A DNA stretch of 64,000 nt, from the NCBI RefSeq assembly GCF_018326005.1, contig NZ_AP021903.1:5607001-5671000 (forward strand), read 5' to 3'. The notes under the pieces were generated by a model. It did no database searches, was not told the origin of the DNA, and saw only the letters and a program-made list of their open reading frames with translations. Within the stretch, counting starts at the first letter, position 1; each line of letters begins with the position of its first letter. This document shows, in pieces, positions 43,475 to 51,096 of the stretch. The stretch is from Pseudomonas sp. Seg1 (lineage in GTDB: Bacteria > Pseudomonadota > Gammaproteobacteria > Pseudomonadales > Pseudomonadaceae). The position numbers were made by a program, and so were the translations under genes.

Positions 43475-44179
43475 GTGATAACCACATCAACCGTCGTCAA
43501 CTCAGTCGTAGAAAAACTCCGCGCGGCATTGGCCCGTGGTCAGTGGCGCTCCGGCGACATGCTGCCGGGTCAGCGCGAATTGGCCGAACAACTGGGCATC
43601 AGCCGCCCAAGCCTGCGCGAAGCGGTGATCGTCCTGGAAACCCTCGGCCTCGTCCGCTCGATGCCGGGCAAAGGCGTGGTGGTGCTCGACGCGCAACTGA
43701 GCGACAGCCAAAGCCACGACAGCGCAGTGGCCGGCGCCAGCCTCGAAGACGTGCTGCAACTGCGTTACACCCTTGAACCGTTCATCGTCGGCCTGGTTGC
43801 ACAGTCGATCAGCAGCAAGGAAGTCGGCCAGTTGCGCCTGACCTTGATGGACATGCGCGAAGCCCTCGACGCGGGCGACAGCGAAGCCGGGGTCAGCGCC
43901 TACATCGCGTTCCATGAGGAACTGTTCACCCTGACCTCGAACCCGATTTTCCAGAGCGTGGTGCAGCAGACCAGCAATGCCCTCAAGCAGAGCGCCGAAG
44001 TGCTGCGCAACTCCCCGGAACACCTCGCCGAACGCCTCGAAGAAAACGAAGCCGTAGTGCGTGCAATCCGCAGCAAGAACAGCGCCCAGGCCAGCGCCGA
44101 AATGCGCCGGCACATTCTGCGCGAAGGTCAGCGCATGGGCATCGAGCTGAACATTCCGGAAGACAACTTGAGCAACTGA
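43475..44179 (+). CDS. GntR regulator, FadR subfamily
   Basis: 234 residues from a GTG at 43475, with ggag 9 bp upstream. The N-terminal winged helix has SGDMLPGQRELAEQLGISRPSLREAVIVLETLGLV; the C-terminal FCD domain has a likely metal site (FHEELFTLT with His; HILREG near the end). FadR-type proteins bind TGGTnnnACCA-like sites, two of which lie before the transporter gene. So it probably controls that gene in response to its substrate (inference). The transporter stop is 84 bp upstream. Confidence 0.85.
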   Translation: MITTSTVVNSVVEKLRAALARGQWRSGDMLPGQRELAEQLGISRPSLREAVIVLETLGLVRSMPGKGVVVLDAQLSDSQSHDSAVAGASLEDVLQLRYTLEPFIVGLVAQSISSKEVGQLRLTLMDMREALDAGDSEAGVSAYIAFHEELFTLTSNPIFQSVVQQTSNALKQSAEVLRNSPEHLAERLEENEAVVRAIRSKNSAQASAEMRRHILREGQRMGIELNIPEDNLSN

Positions 44180-44203
44180 ATTTCTTCACACTGGAGACCG
44201 GCC

Positions 44204-44913
44204 ATGAACAGTCTTGCCACGCCGTCGCACAACCGCCAGATGTCGACTGCCCTGCCCTTCTCCCGCCTGCGAGCGCCGGTGGAGGATCTGTATCCACGGC
44301 TGTTCGATGCAATTCTGGAACAACGTATCGCACCCGCCAGCCGCTTCACCGAAGAGAGCCTCAAGCAGATGTTCGGCGTCAGCCGCGCAGATGTGCGGCG
44401 GACGCTGACGCAGTTGGCACATGAGCACATCATCGTGCTGCGCGCCAATCATCGGCCACGCGTGGCCGAGCTGGATGCCGAGCACACAAGGCAGACGTTG
44501 CATGCCCGGCGACTTGCCGAAAGCACGCTGGTGCGGCTGGCTTGTCAGCGGCCGTCGGTTGAAGGGCTCAAGCGCCTGCGCGCCTTGATCGAACGTGAGC
44601 GTCAGGCCGTCGAGCAGGATCGGCGTGGCGCGGCCATTCGCTTGTCGGGGAGTTTCATCTGCAATTGGCGCAGATGGCAGGAAATGCACCGTTGGCGCAT
44701 TTTCTGCGAAGTCTGGTGCCGCTGACGTCGCTGGCAATTGCAAGGAGTTCGCGGAACACGCACAGCTGTTGCGCGTGGCAGGAACATGAGGCGATTGTCG
44801 AGGCGGTGGAATGTGGCGATGCTGCCAAGGCCGGGTTGCTGATGAATCAGCATCTGGATCATCTGGAGCAAGCCCTGCTGAGTTCACCCCTTGGGCATTG
44901 TGTTGCCGGGTAA
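44204..44913 (+). pseudogene. Second GntR/FCD regulator, frameshifted
   Basis: Begins at ATG 44204 (24 bp after the first regulator, site tggaga). The N-terminal HTH is intact (EESLKQMFGVSRADVRRTLTQLAHEHIIV). At the G run 44647-44650 the frame is lost: read in the +1 frame after it, the FCD domain continues EFHLQLAQMAGNAPLAHFLRSL to SCCAWQEHEAIVEAV and ends at 44913. One extra G would restore 236 residues, the normal length. Without it the protein ends at 44725 after 173 residues. The break is either a real mutation or a sequencing error in a homopolymer. Confidence 0.8.
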
Positions 44914-44917
44914 ATCG

Positions 44918-44992
44918 CTATCGCTGGCAAGCCAGCTCCCACAGGGTTCGAGTCCACCGCTAGAACTGTGGGAGCGGGCTTGCCCGCGATGG
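44918..44992. repeat. Hybrid REP pair
   Basis: Left unit tatcgctggcaagccagctcccacag (GAGCTGGC family), right unit ctgtgggagcgggcttgcccgcgatg (GCGGGCAAGCCCGC family). A mixed doublet, right after the frameshifted regulator. Confidence 0.8.
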
Positions 44993-45017
44993 CGTCATCA
45001 CGGGCACCGAGCAGCCC

Positions 45018-45989
45018 TCAGCCCGCCGCTACCCGCGCAAACCCCGCCCGAATTTTCGTCTCCGGCAGATCATCAGCAATAAACACAATCACACTTTCCC
45101 GCGCCTCACCCTCGGCCCACTCGGTATCCCAGTCGAAGCCGTACAACTTCAGAACGCCCTGGAATACCAACCGCCGATCTTCCCCGGCAATGTTCAGCAC
45201 GCCCTTGTAACGCAGCAATTGCTTGCCGTGCTCTTCCAGCAATTCATTCATGAACTCGCTGAGCTGATCGATATCCAGCGGCTGATCGGTGCGCAGCACC
45301 AGACTGGAGATGCGATCGATGGACGGTGCTTTGCTCACCGGCCGCAGGCTCAACCCGCCGCCAAGGTCGGCATTGAGATTGAAGCCACGTACGTCGAGCA
45401 GTTCGGCCAGATCGATGTTGCCGTGCTCGACCACGCGGATCGGCGCGCGGCGGTTGATCCGGGTCAGACGCTCGCTCAACGCCGTGAATGCGGCTTCGTC
45501 GACCAGATCGGTCTTGCTCACCAGCAAGCGGTCGGCGAAACCGATCTGCGCCTGGGCAATGGTCTGGGTCAGATGATGCTCGGCGTGCGCGGCATCGACC
45601 AGCGTGATGATGCCGTCGAGCAGATAACGCTCGCGCAGTTCTTCGTCGATAAAGAAGGTCTGCGCCACTGGCGCCGGATCGGCCAGCCCGGTGCATTCGA
45701 TCACCAGGCGATCAAAGGCGATTTCGCCGCTGTCCAGCCTTTCGAGCAGCAAGTACAGGGCTTTGGTCAGATCAGTGTGGATGGTGCAGCAGACGCAGCC
45801 ATTGGCCAACGTCATGACTTGCACCGGCTCGTCGCCCAACAACTGGGTGTCGATACCGGCGTCGCTGAATTCGTTTTCGATCACGGCGATTTTCAGGCCG
45901 TGCTCGGCTTTCAACAGGTGGCGCAGCAAGGTGGTCTTGCCGGCGCCGAGGAAACCGCTGAGTACCGTTACAGGTATGGGAGAAGACAA
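45018..45989 (-). CDS. yjiA: CobW-family GTPase YjiA
   Basis: 323 residues if the TTG at 45989 is used (caggag 8 bp upstream); a GTG start at 46013 would add eight residues and overlaps that site. P-loop GFLGAGKTT (12-20); the metal motif GCVCC at 64-68; GTPase motifs ECTGLADP and SKTDLVDEA. A C-terminal CobW_C domain begins about residue 215. G3E GTPases move metals (Zn, Co, Ni) to partner proteins. It is the third gene of the cstA-ybdD-yjiA set, matching E. coli btsT-yjiX-yjiA. Confidence 0.88.
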   Translation of the reverse strand: MSSPIPVTVLSGFLGAGKTTLLRHLLKAEHGLKIAVIENEFSDAGIDTQLLGDEPVQVMTLANGCVCCTIHTDLTKALYLLLERLDSGEIAFDRLVIECTGLADPAPVAQTFFIDEELRERYLLDGIITLVDAAHAEHHLTQTIAQAQIGFADRLLVSKTDLVDEAAFTALSERLTRINRRAPIRVVEHGNIDLAELLDVRGFNLNADLGGGLSLRPVSKAPSIDRISSLVLRTDQPLDIDQLSEFMNELLEEHGKQLLRYKGVLNIAGEDRRLVFQGVLKLYGFDWDTEWAEGEARESVIVFIADDLPETKIRAGFARVAAG

Positions 45990-46021
45990 AACACGATCTC
46001 CTGAAAGAAACACAAAAACAA

Positions 46022-46114
46022 ATGTGGGAGCGAGCCTGCTCGCGAAGGGGTCGTGTCAGTCGACATCATTGCTCGATGACACACCGCTTTCGCGAGCAAG
46101 CCCGCTCCCACAGG
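46022..46114. repeat. REP pair between ybdD-like gene and yjiA
   Basis: Left unit tgtgggagcgagcctgctcgcgaag, right unit cttcgcgagcaagcccgctcccacag: the palindromes of two families are mixed within the units. It lies inside what would otherwise be one operon and may lower yjiA expression relative to ybdD. Confidence 0.8.
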
Positions 46115-46142
46115 GGGATTGCATCAACCGAAGGCTGTCAGC

Positions 46143-46340
46143 TCAACAGCACTTCGGCCCACCCTTGCCACCATAACGGGCTTCCTGACGTTCGCGAAAG
46201 AACATCTCATAGCTCATTACCGGTTTGTCCGGGTGCTTGGTTTGCATATGCTCGACGTAAGTGTCGTAGTCAGGCATGCCGACCATCAGGCGCGCGGCCT
46301 GACCGAGGTATTTACCGAGGCGACTCAGGTCATTGAACAT
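46143..46340 (-). CDS. YbdD/YjiX family small protein (DUF466)
   Basis: 65 residues: [21 protein letters not shown] at the start and [17 protein letters not shown] at the end. The family always ends in a Gly-rich stretch with two terminal cysteines. It follows cstA by 15 bp. In E. coli YbdD/YjiX proteins accompany CstA and BtsT, the pyruvate carriers, and are reported to be needed for uptake. Cytosolic, function unclear. Confidence 0.93.
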   Translation of the reverse strand: MFNDLSRLGKYLGQAARLMVGMPDYDTYVEHMQTKHPDKPVMSYEMFFRERQEARYGGKGGPKCC

Positions 46341-46355
46341 GCTGCAATCCTCTGG

Positions 46356-48422
46356 TTACGCATCCGGCAGAGCCTGGAATGGCGATTCTTTGTCCGTACG
46401 CTCTTTTTTGCCCCAGGCGGCGATGCCGACCTTGAGTGCATAGAACAGGATGCTGAACACCACAAACAGGAACAGCGCGGTCAGCGTTGCGTTGGTGTAA
46501 GCGTTGAAGATCACGTGCTGCATCTGTTCAACGCTTTTTGCCGGTGCCAGCACCTGACCATTGGCCAGCGCATCGCTGTATTTCTTGGCCAGCGACAGGA
46601 AGCCGATCGCCGGGTTGGCGTCGAACAGTTTGATGAAGCCTGCAGTCGTGGTGCAGATCAGCAGCCAGGTGGCTGGCAGCAAGGTGACCCAAATGTAGCG
46701 CTGACGCTTCATTTTGATCAGCACAACGGTGCCGAGCATCAGCGCGATACCGGCGAGCATCTGGTTGGAGATACCGAACAGCGGCCACAAGGTGTTGATA
46801 CCGCCCAGTGGGTCGATCACGCCTTGGTACAGCAACCAGCCCCACATCGCCACACAACCGGCGGTGGCGATCAGGTTGGCGGTCCACGATTCGGTACGTT
46901 TCAGCGCCGGAACGAAAGAGCCGAGCAGATCCTGCAGCATGAAACGCCCGGCACGGGTGCCGGCGTCTACCGCAGTCAGGATAAACAGCGCTTCGAACAG
47001 GATCGCGAAGTGGTACCAGAACGCCATGGTGTTTTCACCCGGCAGGACACTGTGCAGGATCTGCGCGATACCGACCGCCAGGGTCGGCGCACCACCGGCA
47101 CGGGCCAGGATGGTGGTTTCACCGATGTCATGCGCCACGGCTTGCAGCGCTTCCGGCGTAATCGCAAAGCCCCAACTGGAGACCACTTGCGCAACAGACA
47201 CCACATCACTGCCGACGACGGCGGCCGGGCTGTTCATGGCGAAGTACACGCCAGGCTCGATCACCGAGGCAGCGACCATGGCCATGATGGCGACGAACGA
47301 CTCCATCAGCATGCCGCCGTAACCGATGTAACGGGCGTTGGTTTCGTTATCCAGCAGCTTCGGCGTGGTGCCCGAAGAAATCAGCGCGTGGAACCCGGAC
47401 ACCGCACCGCAAGCGATGGTGATGAACAGGAACGGGAACAGGCCGCCCTTCCACACCGGACCGGTGCCGTCGACGAACTGGGTCAGCGCAGGCATTTTCA
47501 GTTCGGGCATGGTCACCAGAATGCCGATTGCCAGAGCGATGATGGTGCCGATTTTCAGGAAGGTGGAGAGGTAGTCACGCGGCGCCAGAATCAGCCAGAC
47601 CGGTAGCGACGCAGCCACGAAACCGTAGCCGACCAGCATCCAGGTAATTTGCACACCGGTGAAAGTGAAGGCCTTGGCCCACACCGGATCAGCGGCAATC
47701 TGCCCACCCAGCCAGATCGAACCGAGCAGCAGCAACACGCCGACCACGGAGATCTCGCCAATGCGGCCCGGACGGATGTAGCGCATGTATATGCCCATGA
47801 ACATCGCGATCGGGATGGTCGCCATCACGGTGAAGATGCCCCACGGGCTCTCGGCCAGTGCCTTGACCACGATCAGCGCCAGCACCGCGAGGATGATGAT
47901 CATGATCAGGAAGCAGCCGAACAGGGCAATGGTGCCGGGGACCCGGCCCATTTCTTCACGCACCATATCGCCCAGGGAACGGCCGTTGCGACGGGTAGAC
48001 ATGAACAGAACCATGAAGTCCTGCACCGCGCCCGCCAGCACCACGCCGGCAATCAGCCACAGCGTGCCGGGCAAGTAACCCATCTGCGCCGCCAGTACCG
48101 GGCCGACCAGAGGTCCTGCGCCAGCAATCGCTGCGAAGTGGTGACCGAAGAGAATGTGTTTGTTGGTCGGAACGTAGTCCAGACCGTCGTTGTTGAGAAC
48201 GGCGGGGGTGGCCCGACGCGGATCGAGTTGCATCACATTGTTTGCGATGAACAGGCTGTAGTAACGGTACGCAACCAGATAGATGGCCACGGCAGCGACC
48301 ACAATCCACAAGGCGTTGATCGCCTCGCCTCGGCGCAATGCCACTACGCCCAGGGCGCACGCTCCTACGATTGCCAGCACTAGCCAGGGTAAGTGGCGTA
48401 GCAGGCTATTATTATTTTTCAT
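46356..48422 (-). CDS. cstA: Carbon starvation protein CstA / pyruvate transporter
   Basis: 688 residues, about 17 membrane spans. The start at 48422 (MKNNNSLLRHL) is preferred; the frame extends 24 residues upstream. Family motifs: NKHILFGHHFAAIAGAGPLVGPVLAAQMGYLP (residues about 95-126), FMSTRRNGRSLGDM, and GGINTLWPLFGISNQMLA. CstA and BtsT import pyruvate and some peptides. First gene of the cstA-ybdD-yjiA group. The 160-bp region to mapZ is divergent. Confidence 0.94.
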   Translation of the reverse strand: MKNNNSLLRHLPWLVLAIVGACALGVVALRRGEAINALWIVVAAVAIYLVAYRYYSLFIANNVMQLDPRRATPAVLNNDGLDYVPTNKHILFGHHFAAIAGAGPLVGPVLAAQMGYLPGTLWLIAGVVLAGAVQDFMVLFMSTRRNGRSLGDMVREEMGRVPGTIALFGCFLIMIIILAVLALIVVKALAESPWGIFTVMATIPIAMFMGIYMRYIRPGRIGEISVVGVLLLLGSIWLGGQIAADPVWAKAFTFTGVQITWMLVGYGFVAASLPVWLILAPRDYLSTFLKIGTIIALAIGILVTMPELKMPALTQFVDGTGPVWKGGLFPFLFITIACGAVSGFHALISSGTTPKLLDNETNARYIGYGGMLMESFVAIMAMVAASVIEPGVYFAMNSPAAVVGSDVVSVAQVVSSWGFAITPEALQAVAHDIGETTILARAGGAPTLAVGIAQILHSVLPGENTMAFWYHFAILFEALFILTAVDAGTRAGRFMLQDLLGSFVPALKRTESWTANLIATAGCVAMWGWLLYQGVIDPLGGINTLWPLFGISNQMLAGIALMLGTVVLIKMKRQRYIWVTLLPATWLLICTTTAGFIKLFDANPAIGFLSLAKKYSDALANGQVLAPAKSVEQMQHVIFNAYTNATLTALFLFVVFSILFYALKVGIAAWGKKERTDKESPFQALPDA

Positions 48423-48581
48423 TTTATTATTCCAGCCAGGGTGGACAAGAAAGACAGCCACCCCGAGTTTAGCGCTTACGGCGCCAAAGGCCATACCCCG
48501 ACATTGGTCTAGACGCTTTACTGGTTGGCTCGCCCCCGCTTGCGGGGTCTATAGTCAGCAAACCTTCAGGAGGATTGCGCC

Positions 48582-48950
48582 ATGAGCGAGCACCCTGCAA
48601 ATCGTCGCCGCTTCAAACGAATTGCGTTCGATGCCAGAACCGAATTACGCCAGGGTGAATATATCTGGCAGGTGAAGCTGATCGATCTGTCACTCAAGGG
48701 ACTATTGATCGAGAAGCCAGGGCCATGGCTGGGCATTGCCGAGAATACTTTCCATGTCGACATCCATCTGAGCGAAGACGTCCATATCGAAATGGATGCG
48801 CTGCTTAAACACGATGATCACGGACAGCTCGGCTTCGTCTGCCAGCACATTTCTCTTGATTCGATTCAACGCTTGCGGCGGTTGATTGAACTCAATCTGG
48901 CTGACGAAGCCGAGCTGGAACGCGAACTTGGCGCCCTGATCGAAATCTAG
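48582..48950 (+). CDS. mapZ: PilZ-domain c-di-GMP receptor MapZ
   Basis: 122 residues, a single PilZ domain. Both c-di-GMP motifs are complete: RRRFKR at 8-13 and DLSLKG at 35-40. A C-terminal helix (LRRLIELNLADEAELERELG) follows. In P. aeruginosa MapZ (PA4608) binds CheR1 and inhibits MCP methylation. The assignment relies on size, motifs and its place between cstA and radA, as in that species. aggagg precedes the ATG. Together with morA, it is the second c-di-GMP gene in the window. Confidence 0.9.
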   Translation: MSEHPANRRRFKRIAFDARTELRQGEYIWQVKLIDLSLKGLLIEKPGPWLGIAENTFHVDIHLSEDVHIEMDALLKHDDHGQLGFVCQHISLDSIQRLRRLIELNLADEAELERELGALIEI

Positions 48951-48966
48951 AATCCACCATTGAACC

Positions 48967-49059
48967 CTGTGGGAGCTGGCTTGCCAGCGATAGCGGTTTC
49001 AGACTCGACGAACATGTCGACAGTCAGAACGCAATCGCTGGCAAGCCAGCTCCCACAGG
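48967..49059. repeat. REP pair, GAGCTGGCTTGCCAGCGAT type
   Basis: ctgtgggagctggcttgccagcgata and its inverse atcgctggcaagccagctcccacag, between convergent mapZ and radA. Confidence 0.88.
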
Positions 49060-49077
49060 TTATGGGTTGGGTTCAAG

Positions 49078-50445
49078 TTATTCGAAGAGCGCGTCGAGGG
49101 CTTGTTCGAGGCGGGTGACAGCGATGATCTGCAAGCCCGCAGGTGCTTCTTTTGGTGCATTGCCCTTGGGTACGATCGCCCGTTTGAAGCCATGCTTGGC
49201 TGCTTCTTTCAAACGCTCCTGACCGCTCGGCACCGGGCGCACCTCGCCGGACAAGCCGACTTCGCCAAACACCAGCAGATCATGGGGCAATGGCCGATTG
49301 CGCAGGCTCGACATCACGGCCGCCATCAACGCCAGGTCGGATGCGGTTTCCAGCACCTTCACCCCGCCGACCACATTGAGGAACACGTCCTGATCGTGGG
49401 TCGGAATGCCACCATGACGGTGTAAAACCGCGAGCAACATTGCCAGACGATTCTGATCAAGCCCCAGCGTCACCCGACGCGGGTTGGCCAAGTGGCTGTC
49501 ATCGACCAGTGCCTGCACCTCCACCAGCATCGGTCGCGTGCCCTCCCACGTTGCCATCACCACACTGCCCGGGACTTCTTCCTGGGCACGGGTAAGGAAA
49601 ATCGCCGAAGGATTGGAGACTTCCTTCAGGCCTTTGTCCGTCATGCCGAACACACCCAGCTCGTTGACCGCACCGAAACGGTTTTTCACCGCCCGCAGCA
49701 AACGCAAACGCCCGTCGGATTCACCTTCGAAATACAGCACGGTATCGACCATATGTTCCAGCACGCGCGGGCCCGCCAGCGCGCCTTCCTTGGTGACGTG
49801 ACCAACAAGGAAAATCGCTGTGCCGCTTTGCTTGGCATAGCGCACCAGCAACGCCGCACTTTCGCGCACTTGGGAAACGCCGCCCGGCGCCGATTGCAGT
49901 TGTTCAGTGAAGATTGTCTGGATCGAGTCGATCACCATCACCTTGGGCTTTTCCTGACGGGCGGTGGCGATGATGGTTTCGATACAGGTCTCGGTCATCA
50001 CCCGCAACTGGTCCTGCGGCAAGCCGAGGCGACGGGCGCGCATGGCCACCTGCTGTTGGGATTCCTCGCCGGTGACGTACAGCGCTGGCATGCTCTTGGC
50101 GAGATTGCACAGGGTCTGCAACAGAATCGTCGACTTGCCGATCCCCGGATCACCGCCGATCAGCACCACCGAACCATCCACCAGACCACCGCCGAGCACG
50201 CGATCGAGTTCACCGGACGCGGTGGAAAAACGTGGAATCTCCTCGATGCTGACTTCGGCCAGGGTCTTGATCTGCGCCTGTTGCCCAGCCCAACCGGTGC
50301 GGCCGGTGGGCGCGGTGGCGCCGCCGCTCTCGATCATGGTTTCAGTGAGGGTGTTCCAGGCACCGCACTCGCCACACTGGCCGGCCCACTTGGGAAAGGT
50401 TGCGCCGCACTCGGTGCAGCCGTACATGCGCTTGGCCTTGGCCAT
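49078..50445 (-). CDS. radA: DNA repair protein RadA
   Basis: 455 residues. N-terminal zinc finger with CTECG and CGECG (about 9-26); RecA-like ATPase with Walker A GGDPGIGKST and the RadA motif KNRFG; C-terminal Lon-like domain (GEVGLSGEVRPV). It acts in recombination as a branch-migration helicase. The start at 50445 (MAKAKRMYGC) is preferred over one 15 residues upstream, which runs into the ankyrin gene region. Confidence 0.96.
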   Translation of the reverse strand: MAKAKRMYGCTECGATFPKWAGQCGECGAWNTLTETMIESGGATAPTGRTGWAGQQAQIKTLAEVSIEEIPRFSTASGELDRVLGGGLVDGSVVLIGGDPGIGKSTILLQTLCNLAKSMPALYVTGEESQQQVAMRARRLGLPQDQLRVMTETCIETIIATARQEKPKVMVIDSIQTIFTEQLQSAPGGVSQVRESAALLVRYAKQSGTAIFLVGHVTKEGALAGPRVLEHMVDTVLYFEGESDGRLRLLRAVKNRFGAVNELGVFGMTDKGLKEVSNPSAIFLTRAQEEVPGSVVMATWEGTRPMLVEVQALVDDSHLANPRRVTLGLDQNRLAMLLAVLHRHGGIPTHDQDVFLNVVGGVKVLETASDLALMAAVMSSLRNRPLPHDLLVFGEVGLSGEVRPVPSGQERLKEAAKHGFKRAIVPKGNAPKEAPAGLQIIAVTRLEQALDALFE

Positions 50446-50490
50446 CAGAACCCCCGACAAAAACCGCGATGATAACGCACGTGCCGCCAA

Positions 50491-51036
50491 TCAGCGCGGC
50501 GCAGCAGTACGGATTTCCCCGTTGGCCAGACGCGCGGCGCTGTTGCCCAGCGGATCTTGCGCATCCAGGTCGGCACCTTTGGCCTTGAGGGCGTCGAGCA
50601 ACTCCAGTCGCTTGAACAGACCGGCATACATAGCGGCCGTCTGACCGGCAGCGTTACGTTGGTCGGGGCTGCAATCGGTGGCCATCAAGCGTCGGGCAAT
50701 CTGTAACTCACCCTTGAAAATCGCGCCCATCAACGCCGTGTTACCGCGCTGATCCTGAGCACAGGCGTCGGCCCCGGCGGCGAGCAATCGTTCCACCGCG
50801 GGTGCCTGCCCGTGATACGCCGCCAGAATCAGCGCGGTGTAACCCTTGTCATCGCGAGTGTCGAGGGAGTAACCCGATTCGATAAAGCTCTCGAGCATCG
50901 GCACATCACCACGCCGGGCAGCGTCGAAATAGTAGTTTTGCAACTGAAGTCTGATAGCGTCGGGGCTCTGCGCATCAGGTGCCGCCCACGCGTTGAATGA
51001 CAAACAACCGGCCAACATTAAAAGACAGATACGCAT
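50491..51036 (-). CDS. ankB: Periplasmic ankyrin-repeat protein AnkB
   Basis: 181 residues. Signal peptide MRICLLMLAGCLSFNAWAA from the ATG at 51036. Four ankyrin repeats: GDVPMLESFIESGYSLDTRD, GYTALILAAYHGQAPAVERLL, GNTALMGAIFKGELQIARRL and GQTAAMYAGLFKRLELLDAL. In P. aeruginosa ankB lies after katB and is needed for full KatB activity and H2O2 resistance in the periplasm. Here it also follows katB, by 60 bp with a hairpin between. Confidence 0.9.
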   Translation of the reverse strand: MRICLLMLAGCLSFNAWAAPDAQSPDAIRLQLQNYYFDAARRGDVPMLESFIESGYSLDTRDDKGYTALILAAYHGQAPAVERLLAAGADACAQDQRGNTALMGAIFKGELQIARRLMATDCSPDQRNAAGQTAAMYAGLFKRLELLDALKAKGADLDAQDPLGNSAARLANGEIRTAAPR

Positions 51037-51058
51037 CAGCGATCTCCTTGAGTGAAAC

Positions 51059-51077
51059 GGGGCCTGAGTCAGGCCCC
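51059..51077. promoter_or_regulatory. Perfect hairpin between katB and ankB
   Basis: ggggcctga-g-tcaggcccc is a 9-1-9 inverted repeat without a T run, 20 bp after the katB stop. It may slow polymerase, stabilise the katB 3' end, and set the katB:ankB ratio. Confidence 0.5.
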
Positions 51078-51096
51078 GCATCGCATGAGCCTCGAA

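Noticed and set aside
44595..44789. Frame 3 reading through the broken GntR region
   Set aside because: Its product has no similarity to the FCD domain; the other two frames explain the gene with one frameshift.
46119..47606. 495-residue frame opposite cstA
   Set aside because: Antisense shadow of a membrane protein gene; very hydrophilic and His/Gln-rich, no ribosome site.
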